From NCBI GenBank assembly GCA_012845835.1, contig JABAKD010000021.1:10961199-11025198 (forward strand): a stretch of DNA of 64,000 nt, given 5' to 3'. The position numbers and the translations under genes were made by a program. Below, in pieces: positions 21,590 to 30,903 of this stretch (position 1 is its first letter; every line of letters starts with the position of its first letter). This DNA is from Undaria pinnatifida. Taxonomy: Eukaryota > Sar > Phaeophyceae > Laminariales > Alariaceae. The notes below the pieces were generated by a model. That model was not told the DNA's origin and ran no database searches. It saw nothing but the letters and a program-made list of their open reading frames with translations.

Positions 21590-22445
21590 CAAATATATAT
21601 ATATATATATTATAAGAAATGAAAGTACACTCCAGCTGTGAGATCGAAGATGTCGTCGAAACTCATCTTTGCAAGCTGTGTGTGATACTCCGATCGCGCG
21701 TAGTACGGGTTGTGTGTCCTCATTATTAAGGATATAGGTCGGCGACTCCCCTTACAACTACAGTGTAGCTATCAGGGTCAACAGGGTGATGTTAGTCAGT
21801 CTGTGCGCGGAAATTATAAAACCCGTTTCTGAGGGGGACAAAATCTGACAGCTGTGGAGGGAAATGTATCCGTTTATCAAGTGAATCCTGTGAGTCGAGT
21901 AACCGGTGAGGGGGGGGCGGAGTTTTGAAGGATGTGGGGGCCTGGTTTTGATCAAAAGCGAGCGGGGTTGGAGGGGGGGGGGAAGGGGGGGGGGGGGGGG
22001 GGGGGGGGGACGGGCGGGCAATTTGTGCGCGGAAGCTATAAATCCTTTCGAGGGGATAAATCTGACGCTTTGGGGAAAAAAAAAAAAATGCACCAGTTCA
22101 TCATAGGGGGGGGGTTGAGGCGGGGGTGGGGCGTGTGGGGCAGCTCAATCTGTGCGTGGAAACTATACATTATTTTGAGGGGATAAAATGTGACGGTTTT
22201 GGAACTAATGCATCAGTTTATCATGTATATCCTGGGGTAAGTCGTACAATCAGTGAGTAGAGAGAGGGCGGAGTGTTCGAGGGGGTGGGGGTGGGATGGG
22301 GTGGGGGCGTTGGGGAGGTGGGGGGTGGGGGCGGGGGGGGGGGGGGGGGGGGGAGGAAGGGTTTTAGGTGAGGGGTCTGTCATACGCGTGGTGCTAGGTC
22401 TAGGCGATGGTGCGGGTGGTGGGGAACAAATATATTAACGGAGAT
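21590..22445 (+). repeat. family B repeat, copy 7
   Basis: Preceded by an ATATAT run, it starts with 'GAAAGTACACTCCAGCTGTG'. It has long G runs (for example about 21,985-22,008 and 22,337-22,352) and ends near 'GGTGCTAGGTCTAGGCGATG'. It closely matches the inverted copy at 42,465-43,580, including small details such as 'CCTGGGGTAAGTCGTACAAT'. Confidence 0.8.
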
Positions 22446-23276
22446 CCACTGTTAGTATAGCACGATTTTTTATAACGCAGGGGGGAAAATTAAACGGGGT
22501 CAAAAAAGGCACCCGACTTTTTTTGTTTGATAATGGAGTTTTGCCCTAGGAGTTCATTTAGTTGGCAGGTCTTGCCAGGGAGATACAGAGCCTCAATCGA
22601 ATACTGCAAGTGGTCGCAGCGTAGGAGAGAGCTCGCCGGAAAGGTGACGATGCTTTCCTTTTCTGCGTGTGTCAGTTTCATTCTGTTAGCAATGGGTCCC
22701 CGTAATTTCAAAAAAACAATAAATCAACGAGACTCCGACGATTTTGGGCAAACGAGCAACGTCATTCAGGAAAAAAAAATGGCCCCAAAGTGCTTCGCAT
22801 GATATCTCTAATACTATCGTAGCAGGCTCTTCGATATTATTCGTACTAATATGTAGCGGTCATGCTAAAACCTACCGTGCGTACATACGTTTTAGCAGGC
22901 GAGACAACGCACCCCACCCTCCGAACGATTTTCGAAGCTGGTTTTCTCGAGGAGTTTTTCGAAATCAGCAACAACCGCCTTTTTTTCGTCGTTTTTAGCG
23001 CGTGTGTTCCCCTCTTGTTTTGTGAAAATCTCCGCCCGCCACGATCACGCAAGGAAGAATACAACAACAAAAATATGAAAGGGGGAAGAATGAAGAGGCT
23101 CGTGACTCGCCGCAACTACTACTCGTAGCGATTTAAAATATAACAAGAGCTACTTGTGAGGTGATCGCCCTCGGCTGTGAATGCGGTGTGCTGTTGATGT
23201 GTGCTTGCTGGCGACGTCACGTTCTGATCGGCAGTATGGGAGGGTGTGATTTGCGAAAATCAAAACAACACAAAAC
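22446..23276. other. unassigned sequence
   Basis: Open frames of 84-91 codons occur on both strands (for example 22,490-22,711 minus and 22,862-23,128 plus). They overlap each other and show no known domain. No repeat was noticed. Confidence 0.3.
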
Positions 23277-23543
23277 ATGAAGACGCCCGAGGGAGGGCCA
23301 TCGATGAAGAGAGCAAAAATACGAGTAGATAGAAGTGCACACCTATATCCGGATGCTGGGGCTTTGATGACTGAGTGCGCTGTGCTGTTCTGTCCTTGTG
23401 ATACATGCTCGGCGGCAACATGCTACCACTGCTGTGGCGCTAAGAGCTGCGCAGGTGAGTGTGGTTTTATTGTGATTCGAGCGACAGAAACAGGTGCCAA
23501 AGAAACGTGTACAACTTTAGTCTACGAACATCGTGTCATATGA
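23277..23543 (+). CDS. cysteine-rich open frame, unknown
   Basis: An 88-codon frame with ten cysteines between residues 34 and 77, including 'CPCDTC' and 'CYHCCGAKSC'. The pattern could bind zinc but fits no family I can name. A splice-donor-like 'CAGGTGAGT' lies inside the frame near 23,451-23,459. If the frame is real, the coding part may end there and continue in another exon. No flanking repeat was recognised, so this is one of few candidate host segments. It may still be chance. Confidence 0.2.
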   Translation: MKTPEGGPSMKRAKIRVDRSAHLYPDAGALMTECAVLFCPCDTCSAATCYHCCGAKSCAGECGFIVIRATETGAKETCTTLVYEHRVI

Positions 23544-24035
23544 GTTGATACGTGCAAAATAACCGTGCACGTACACATTCGGACAAACTTTTTGTACTTA
23601 TAGGTTTGTTCATACGAACTTTCTTCTGTGGGAACGGCTGTGTTGCTACAATTTGGTTCTTGTTTTGTTCTGATGCGAGGTGTGATGATCCATAAGTTTA
23701 TTAGTTTTCGATTTTTTTTTAAATAAACGTTGATTTTAGAGTGGAAAAAAAATTAAAATTAATAAAATAGTGTGGGGATATTTGTCTTAAAGGAAAGAGG
23801 GGGTTCAAGATTTCGTCTTGAAGTTAGAGTTGGGGCGGTGGTGAAGAACACGAAAGTCGAAGAAAACAACGATAGCAAAGAAAGACGCCTGGAAGGTTCT
23901 CCGCGAGAAGGGCTCAGACACAAGCGTGTTCTGGGTGGGAGGGCTGAGAGCGAAGCAGGGCCTTTTAATGTAGTGATTCCAAGACGAATTACTTGCCGAG
24001 ATATCGGTAAATATGTCTTGTATAGACAAGGCTTT
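23544..24035. other. unassigned sequence
   Basis: AT-rich around 23,700-23,770. A small inverted motif, 'ATACGAACTTTC' and relatives, lies near 23,610. No gene or repeat is supported until the SINE at 24,040. Confidence 0.3.
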
Positions 24036-24039
24036 CTTT

Positions 24040-24420
24040 GAATGAGCACTTTTACTCTCCAGCCCAACTCGCAAGAATTTTGCCCTCCTTAGCGACCTTC
24101 TGAACAAAAGATCGCAGGTGTCTTCCCTTCTCGCCCCCGGTACATGACTTTCATTTTTATCGCGCATAGGGTTCAGCATTCCCGCTTTTCAGCTTTTTGT
24201 GCTCGCCAATTTTCAACGAAAGTCTTGCTATTACGATCGTATGACTCACGCTCGCGCTTTCCACTCGTCCTTCTTTTATATTTGTTACGCAAGAAAAACT
24301 TTCTACGAGCCCGAGTAGGATGCGCTCGGGAGGATTTGAACCGCATTATTGACTTCAGTGGGACGAGATCCGCCTACTACTCCGCAAGGACCCCCTGCTC
24401 GTATATATACGGCGGTGGTG
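24040..24420 (-). mobile_element. tRNA-derived SINE copy 3
   Basis: The head lies at the right end. The B box 'GGTTCAAATCC' is at 24,332-24,342 on the minus strand. The body contains 'GAAAGCGCGAGCGTGAGT', 'GGGAATGCTGAACCC' and 'GCGATAAAAATGAAAGTCA', and ends with 'GAGTAAAAGTG'. This subfamily ends differently from the copy at 15,480-15,802: it has 'TTGCGAGTTGGGCTGGAGAG'. Its head faces the head of the next SINE. Confidence 0.8.
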
Positions 24421-24429
24421 TTGTAGTGA

Positions 24430-24785
24430 CATGCTCGTCTACTGTGATCCAATAGTAAGCTGCGAAACCACTGAGGTCGAGGTCGCAGGTTCGAATCTCA
24501 CAGGGCAGTTTTTTTTGCCAATCGACAGGCCGAAAGCGCGAGAGCATGAGTTGGCGAAACTGGATGCAAATCGACCAGCTTGAAATGCTGAAGAGTGGGA
24601 ATGATTGACCCTAAATATCATGCGCGATAAAAATGAGGGTACGTACCTATGTGCGGGGGGGGGAGAAGAGAAGGCACCTGTGAATACGGTTTGTTCAGAA
24701 GGTCGCTGTGAGAGTGTGACGTCTTGCGAGTTGAGCTGAAGAGTAAAAGTGTTGATTGAAAGGAAAAGACACAGCCAGTAAACAA
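24430..24785 (+). mobile_element. tRNA-derived SINE copy 4
   Basis: Plus-strand copy of the same subfamily, with B box 'GGTTCGAATC' at 24,488-24,497. The body follows with 'GAAAGCGCGAGAGCATGAGT', 'GCGCGATAAAAATGAGGGTA', a G run, and 'TTGCGAGTTGAGCTGAAGAG'. It lies head to head with the copy at 24,040-24,420, only about 10 bp apart. The two tRNA heads are clearly different, so they arose by separate insertions and not by a recent inversion. Confidence 0.8.
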
Positions 24786-25344
24786 AATTCACGCAAAAAA
24801 AATAAACGAACCACACGCACTATCATCGTCGTTGTCGTCGTCGTTCGTGTATTCGGTGGAATCAATGATAACATAGCTCCAGAATCCACGCAGGACAAAG
24901 CCTACATTCAGTGTACGGCAGGAAGGACATTGCTAGATGTCGGATTACCTGCAGGAAAACTCACGTGAAATCACACCCTCGCATTCACGCGTCACGCGCC
25001 CTCCTTGCCTGTATTTTATAAGCGTGTATGTATGCGGCTTCTTTTCACGTAAACACGCAGCTTGCGAAAAACGAGTTTTGATTCAGTTTTCGACGTCACA
25101 GCTGAAAGAAATGAATTTCTCGATCACATTAGGAGACAACACCACATTCCTCAACATTTTATTCGTTCTTCGAAGAAAAAAAGGATGCCAAACCTGATGT
25201 TGCTTGGTTCGCGAAAATCAGGAAACAAAGTGATTCATACTACAAACAGTAATGCAAGACGTTCATTATTGTCCGACGTCGAACCATCGCACAAAGGTGG
25301 TGCAACTACTTTATTTTTCACAATTGGTTTATTTTCTTTCCTTT

Positions 25345-25615
25345 TTTTAGTCGTTCACTTTTACTCTCCAGCTCAACTCGTAAGAGGGTGTTACCCTCAG
25401 CGACCCCTTGGACAAGCCGTGGCCACAGGTGTTTTCTCTCCTCCGCCCCGATACGTTTCTTTATTTTTATTGCGGAGCGTTCGGCATTCCCATTTTTCAG
25501 TTGTTTGTGCGCGTCGATTTTCTTCAAACTACGCTACTCACCCTCTCCTGCTTTCCAGACCGTTTCGAGACGTTATTAATAACATTTTTTTGGTGTCGCA
25601 GAGACGATATGCAGT
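25345..25615 (-). mobile_element. tRNA-derived SINE copy 5, head lost
   Basis: Only the body and 3' part remain on the minus strand: 'GGGAATGCCGAACGCTCCGC', 'AATAAAAATAAAGAAACG', 'GGCCACGGCTTGTCC', 'ACGAGTTGAGCTGGAGAGTA'. The head position is taken by the start of a LINE fragment at about 25,620. Confidence 0.7.
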
Positions 25616-25619
25616 CTCA

Positions 25620-27262
25620 CAGTCATCGAAGCAGCAGACCACAAGAATAATCATACCGTGCAGTTTATGCGCCTGGGGGTAACCTTATCATCAACGAGAC
25701 CTCCGACAGTGTGCCAGAGGTCAAACGACGGGTCCAACCGGCGTGGGCATGCTTCGATCGGTTTACGCTGGAACTGTACGATATGAAAACCACTTCATTC
25801 AAGCTAAAGGCGCGCTTGCTTAATTCCAAGGTGATGGAGACGATGCTGTGCCCTTGTGTGACGTGGACTCTCGGCGTGGAGCCCCTCGCTGTGCTCCGCA
25901 GCGCGCACCCCAAGCTCCCCCTTCGGGTCATTGGCTCCCATCACCCACAACGCGCCGACCACCGCAAGTCGTATGCCAAGGTCCTTGAGAAAGCGCAATG
26001 CGAGAGCGTCGAGACGAGTATCCGCAAACGGCGTCTCCTGTTTGCGGGGGGCACACAGCGGGCAAAACCTGAGCGACTAACTCGGCCGGTGATGTTCGGG
26101 GCGATGACCGGTGGGGAAAAGCCGGAACCGGGTCGGCCACGACAGACATGAGCGACATCGCGGTGTGTGGAGCCAAAGGGGGATCAACGGGACCTCCGCT
26201 TTGTTGTTCGGGGAAGATACGGCGCTATGGCCTACCACGGCTAAACAGACTGGCAATTGGCACCGAGGGACGTCAAAGCGGCGGATGGTTTCATGGCGAG
26301 GTGGCACAGGACCGAGGTGGAAAAGGCTTTGTTGCGCCTTGCAAACGAGGACGCCAAGAAGGGCGAGAAGGAGAAGAGAGGGGGGTGGGAGAGGGGCAGC
26401 CGAACTGACACCGAGCGGGCTGTCGATGAAGACAGAAAATGGCGGGCAGATCGTGTAGCGAGACACTACTGCTGTGACTAGCATTTGGAACCTGTGCTAC
26501 CGATTTGCTGCCCCTGAATTCGAATTCGATATCGAGAGAGTTTGGTTTTATTTTGCTGCTGTTTTGTTCGGCTTGTGTTTTTTTGCTGTTTTACCGGTAA
26601 TTTTCCTTGGGGGGGGGCGACTGCGGCAGCACCGAAATGGTACGCCGCCGTCGACGGGAATAGAAAGGAGGTGGCAGACCATGTGGCTAGCCTGCAGGCT
26701 CGTCTAGGCGACAGAGGTCTGGAAAAACTATGCTGCTCGTGCTTCCCCTCCGTTGTACAACTTCGAATAGTTTGGTTTCTGCTTGGCATTATTTATCTCT
26801 CTTCTTCATCTCTTTTCTTGCTTTCGTTTCCTCTCTAACTGCCTCTACTTTCCTTTATTCTTTAGCTTAGATCATTGATGGTAATGCACCACACTCGCCC
26901 GAAGCCTTCTTGCGTGGCACATGAGAGAAAAGGACATCCACGAGAGACTCAATTTGCTTCGTCTTGTCTCACTGCGTCTTTCTGCGTTTGTTTGTCTGTT
27001 TTATGTCCCATTCCAGGAGTCATTCTGTTTAATTCTCCTTGCTGTGTGTTTTTTTCTTGTGCGTTTTTTGGTTTGGTTTAATTTTGATGCTGTTTGTAGC
27101 TTCTTGTGAAATGTTTTTTGCTGTGTTATTCGTGACCGGTACGCTAGTCTTTCGTTTGCGTTCCTCCGTTCATTTGCAATTATTTGTTATTGGTTTCTCT
27201 GTTTCACAGCAGTAATCTGTGACCACAGAAATTGCATCTCTCTAGAATGAAGATTCGGGATG
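25620..27262 (+). mobile_element. 5'-truncated LINE copy f
   Basis: It carries the C-terminal third of a LINE polyprotein (25,623-26,484). A long 3' region follows with 'GAGAGAGTTTGGTTTTATTT', a G run and 'GGCTAGCCTGCAGGCTCGTCT'. The common LINE terminus ('GTGACCACAGAAATTGCATC', 'TCTCTAGAATGAAGATTCGG') is at 27,213-27,262. Its 3' region matches the copy at 47.3-49.03 kb better than the copies with (AC)n tails, so it belongs to a second subfamily. The tail leads directly into an (AAC)n array. Confidence 0.8.
25623..26484 (+). pseudogene. LINE ORF2 thumb and C-terminal part
   Basis: The start, in a shifted frame, contains the remains of 'VIEAAGQ' and a 'VQF..LGG' stretch that follow the reverse transcriptase core in this family. 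A 146-codon frame (25,711-26,151) then has 'AWACFDRFTLELYDM', 'LLNSKVMETMLCPCVTWTLG', 'LLFAGGTQRAKPERLTR' and 'VMFGAMTGGEKPEPGRP'. Frames change near 26,120 and 26,260. The final 'AVDEDRKWRADRVARH' ends at 26,481-26,484. The catalytic core (motifs A-C) is missing, so no activity is possible. Confidence 0.75.
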
Positions 27263-27447
27263 GACAACAACAATAACAACAACAACAAATGATGAAGTTG
27301 GGTAAGAGTAACCGATTATATTTGTGCTTTGAAGAAATACTTGCACCCCTACTCGTAGCATTGGGTAGAAATAACCGATTCTATAACAACAGCAACAATA
27401 ACACCAACACCAACACCAACACCAACACCAACACCAACACCAACACC

Positions 27448-27545
<98 letters not shown>

Positions 27546-27546
27546 C
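27262..27546. repeat. (CAACAC)n and (AAC)n microsatellite
   Basis: Short (CAA)n at 27,266-27,286, then (ACCAAC)n at about 27,402-27,450, then (AAC)n to 27,546. It starts exactly at the 3' end of a LINE copy. The long asparagine or valine frames through it are composition artefacts. Confidence 0.95.
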
Positions 27547-27632
27547 GATTACGTTGGGCAGAAACAACCGATTATATTTGCGCCTTGAAATACTTGCACC
27601 CCTTGAAATACTTGCACCCCTACTCGTAGCAC
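27288..27632. repeat. direct repeats flanking the AAC array
   Basis: A block of about 75 bp with 'AACCGATTATATTTG', 'TACTTGCACCCCTACTCGTA' lies at 27,288-27,362 and again at 27,547-27,632. A partial third copy ('TTGGGTAGAAATAACCGATT') is at 27,362-27,382. In the second copy 'CCTTGAAATACTTGCACC' is duplicated. Confidence 0.85.
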
Positions 27633-27844
27633 GTCCCCAAAGTATTTTATTTTTCATGGATACCCTGATCCCACCCCCGATGATTTTCGTGCTACTGTCT
27701 GTAGGTTGCTTCTGGTCGGGTTGCGACCTGGTACCAGGCGTATCGGTACGTATACAACTACTACGAGTGATACCTCTGGCGTGTATCATACAAAGTATGT
27801 TGAATAATAAAGGTGCATGGCCTATGTGGACCACTTTTTGTTTT

Positions 27845-27940
27845 TCTTCACACCTTCACTTTCCAGCTTCTGGACAAGCCGTGGTCACAGGCGTCGTCTG
27901 TCGTCCCTTCTTTCCCCAGTTTCTTGACTTCAGTTTTACT
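27845..27940 (-). mobile_element. tRNA-SINE 3' fragment
   Basis: The plus strand has 'CACTTTCCAGCTTCTGGACA', 'GCCGTGGTCACAGG' and 'TTTCTTGACTTCA', matching the 3' end of the SINE at 15,480-15,802. The rest is missing. Confidence 0.6.
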
Positions 27941-28089
27941 CTAACGACGTCAGCTGTTAGTTCGACGAATTTCGGGTCGATACTCATAATTGCAAGCCGC
28001 GTGTACTACATACATCGATCGCCCGTTTTTGGTATGTTTCATAAAATCAAACCCTACAAAAATGTATAAAGATGACATTGTTGTACTAC

Positions 28090-28728
28090 AAGCCGTCCAA
28101 GGGAATGGGGGCAGGGGGGGCAACAGGAGGAATAGAAGGGAGACCGCGGTGGACGAAGGCAGGAAGAAGATGGCAGACAGGGTAGCAAGGTACCAGGCCG
28201 ACTAGTAGGTACATAGCACTTTTCGTCTTTTTATGGGGTATTTTTTTTCCCCCTTTGTTCCCTCCTTGCGTGTCCAGGTTTTTGGCTCGTGTTCGGATTA
28301 TCTTATTTTGGTTTTACTTTACTTTATTTTATTTTATTTTATTATGTTTCTTTTCCGAGCTTTGGCTCTCCTTTCCGGTTGGGTTGTTTCTTCGATTTCC
28401 CCTTCATTTTGTTTGTTTCATTTTTTGTTTTATTTTTATCTTTGTTTTATTTGTTTTCTTATTATTATTTTGTTTTTGTTTTTGTTTATTTCGTATTTCT
28501 CTCTTCCAATGTATTTCTGTTGCTGACGTATGTATGTTGTGCCTGTCGTACCCAGTACTAGGGCATGACATTGCATTGTCGAATGCATTACGATGCATTA
28601 TCTCTGTGTCGTAGCTTGTGACCACAGAGCTGATCTTTCTAGGGTGAAGAATCAGTACGGACACTGGGTGTGCTGGATGTCGACGAGTAGAAGAACGGTT
28701 TAATGTGAAGAACACACACACACACTAC
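28090..28728 (+). mobile_element. 5'-truncated LINE copy g
   Basis: Starts in the Arg/Gly-rich coding tail ('GNGGRGGNRRNRRETAVDEG'), has 'RVARYQAD' and a stop at 28,203-28,205. The T-rich 3' untranslated region, the common terminus and an (AC)n tail at 28,710-28,725 follow. ACTAC lies at both ends (28,085-28,089 and 28,724-28,728). It is almost identical to copies b and d. Confidence 0.85.
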
Positions 28729-28734
28729 GTTACC

Positions 28735-28987
28735 TGTCATACACTTTCATGTGCACGAATTACCTCTCGCGCATGGGGTTCAGCAATCCCACTGCTCGTC
28801 GATTTTCATCGAGTGCTGCTCACTCACGATCTCGCGCTTTCCGCAAGTCAATTCGTGCGCAATAAAACGTCCCTACAAATTTATACGAGTATTCACTCGA
28901 AGGCTCTCCAACTCACGAAACGGACCGATACCAGGCTCGAGGATAATGAACTGATAAGCCACCAGGGGCGACCGGCTGTATCACTAC
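28735..28987 (-). mobile_element. tRNA-derived SINE copy 6
   Basis: The head begins near 28,985 with 'GGTGGCTTATCAG' (a good A box). The B box is degenerate ('GTGAGTTGGAGAG'). The body matches the 15,480-15,802 copy ('GACTTGCGGAAAGCGCGAGA', 'GCAGTGGGATTGCTGAACCC'). It is truncated at the 3' side next to the (AC)n tail of the LINE copy at 28,090-28,728. Confidence 0.75.
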
Positions 28988-28989
28988 AA

Positions 28990-29910
28990 GGGTTTCTGTT
29001 TTTGGGGGGGTTTTCAATGTGAAGATACCGCACAAAAACACACAAACTCATTCGAGGGACTTATTCCCTATTCGATGACATCGATATCACATTTATTTGT
29101 AGTTTCAGCATATTGCTATGTGTAATCAACCACTTACGAAATATGTATTATTATACCAGATATAATCAATATACTGTCAAACAATACCAGATAGATAATA
29201 AGCAATACACAAATAATCGTGTAAGTATCAGTGTATGTTACCAGGTATTAGGTATCGTCTATATCCTGAACTGCTCCTGCTGCTGTTGTTCTTCATGATC
29301 AAGTCCGTGGTCTCATGGGACAGTCTGCCACTCACTCTATTGAGTGGAAGAATACCCCACCCAAGGGAAAAAACACGGCAAACAAGAAAACAATATGATC
29401 ATGCCGTGACTTCATTCTGGTAAAATAAAACCTCGTTCGCACATTTTACTCAACGCATCTCCCTTGTCTTTGCACTTTCTCTTTCTCTTTCTCCCTCTTC
29501 CTACACGACACCACAACACTCAGATCTGGGGTCACTAAGAAGGCTCTTCTTCCCCCTCCCACCCCGGTACGTGCCTTCATTTTTATAGCGAAAGGCTTAG
29601 TCTAGACTAGCCTGTTCACAATAAAAGATGGATGTATGATAAAATAAGGGTACGTATTTAGTCTACTCTACATAGATATGAAGTGCGCATTTTTTTTCAT
29701 TTTTTTAATCAGGGTGGATAGACTCTAGATTCATGAAATGGAACGGTGAATTCTTGGTCTTGCGATGCAACATCATGCATGGTGAAAGAGAAGGTGGTTG
29801 TGGTCAGTCGACGTCTTTCCGTGATTTTCGCAATTTGATTCATGTCTTTCATCTTTTTTTTTGCAAACCAACCTCTCGCTCTGTTCCCCGCCTCTCTCTC
29901 TGCATGTCTG
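28990..29910. other. unassigned sequence with SINE debris
   Basis: AT-rich at 29,040-29,240. A SINE-body fragment lies at about 29,505-29,600 ('CTGGGGTCACTAAGAAGGCT', C-rich block, 'GTACGTGCCTTCATTTTTAT', minus orientation). Nothing else could be supported. Confidence 0.4.
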
Positions 29911-29923
29911 TGGTCGCTCGCAC

Positions 29924-30097
29924 CTTTTTTTGAAGCAACTCGTAGATGAGCCTGAATTGCCGAAGCCTTGTCTCGCAGCGCCCAGTCGTGGAGACGAAGA
30001 CTGCGCTCTCGTCCTCCAGCGTGCGGCAGCTTCTCTCCCGATCGGCCATCAGGGCTATCAGATTTTGCTCTGCCTCTCCTCTCAGAAATTTCGGCAT
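29924..30097 (-). CDS. candidate host exon, unknown protein
   Basis: A minus-strand frame starts with ATG at 30,097 and encodes about 58 residues that look like an ordinary charged, helical protein ('MPKFLRGEAEQNLIALMADR', later 'CETRLRQFRLIYELLQKK'). A donor-like 'AAAG|GTGCGAG' ends it at 29,924. The segment is neither low in complexity nor part of a recognised repeat. The upstream side in the minus direction holds a CAG/CGG triplet run, as in many 5' untranslated regions. I do not recognise the protein. It could be the first coding exon of a gene reading leftwards. Confidence 0.25.
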
Positions 30098-30245
30098 GCT
30101 ACTACTACTTACTGCTGTTGTTGTGCTGTTACAGCGTAGATTATACGGGGCACGGAGCGAGCGTATTTGTCCCTGTAACTTAGTCTACCGGTACCCGGTA
30201 CAGCTCGCTGCTGCTGTTGTTGTGTGAATTTCAAGAGCCGCAGCG

Positions 30246-30248
<3 letters not shown>

Positions 30249-30278
<30 letters not shown>

Positions 30279-30303
30279 GCGGCGGCGGCGGCGGCGGCAG
30301 CAG
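30249..30303. repeat. (CAG)n/(CGG)n trinucleotide array
   Basis: About nine AGC/CAG units are followed by about seven CGG units, then AGCAGC. It lies between the two candidate minus-strand exons. On the minus strand it reads as CTG/CCG repeats. Confidence 0.95.
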
Positions 30304-30776
30304 CACGGACAGACCGAAACCTTTTTGTTCGGAGATCGAGGTTGTCGCTGTTACTGCTGTTGTTGCCGTGCCTGGCCCTCTCTCCTGTGAGCACTTGTTC
30401 GCAATAGTAGTAGAGAAGGTGACGATGGATGGTGAAAAAAGGAGGCGGGAGGGGGAGCGGGAGAGGGAAGGGGGCAGGGGGACAGGGAAAACAGGCCCCG
30501 CGAAGGGCGCAAACCCGCACACAAGCAATCAAAGAGTTAAAATGGCAAGAGGCGCATCCGAGGAATACTACGAGAAAAGGGAACAGGACGCCACAACGCG
30601 GCGGATTATTCGCTTCTAGGCGAATTCGTGCACTGCACCGTACGCTCGACTCAACTCACTTATTAATAGTTTAGTGTATGCTATCTTTCTAGACCGAACC
30701 TCTTGAAAAAAGGAGACAGGTGGGGTCGGATGACGTCCCAAAGCAACACAAAGGAAGACAGCAAACCTTGTTGTCC

Positions 30777-30903
30777 CAATGTCCACGTATGCTCTCTCTT
30801 CCGGGTATGCGTAGTCCAAGAGGTAAGAGATGGGACGTCGGTGCATGTCCATTTGTTTGAGGATTGCGCTCAACTGCTGATTGCTGTTTTCTTCGGGTCT
30901 CAT
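30777..30903 (-). CDS. candidate host exon, unknown protein
   Basis: A minus-strand frame of about 42 codons from the ATG at 30,903 reads 'MRPEENSNQQLSAILKQMDM' and then 'RPISYLLDYAYPEERAYVDI'. It ends at a donor-like 'CAAG|GTTTGC' at 30,777. The composition resembles a folded protein and no repeat relationship is known. The donor is weak and no convincing acceptor was found, so the call rests mainly on how the peptide looks. It may belong to the same gene as the candidate exon at 29,924-30,097. Confidence 0.22.

Noticed and set aside
27289-27834. Long Asn-rich (plus) and Val-rich (minus) frames
   Set aside because: Direct translation of the (AAC)n microsatellite. There is no domain outside the repeat.
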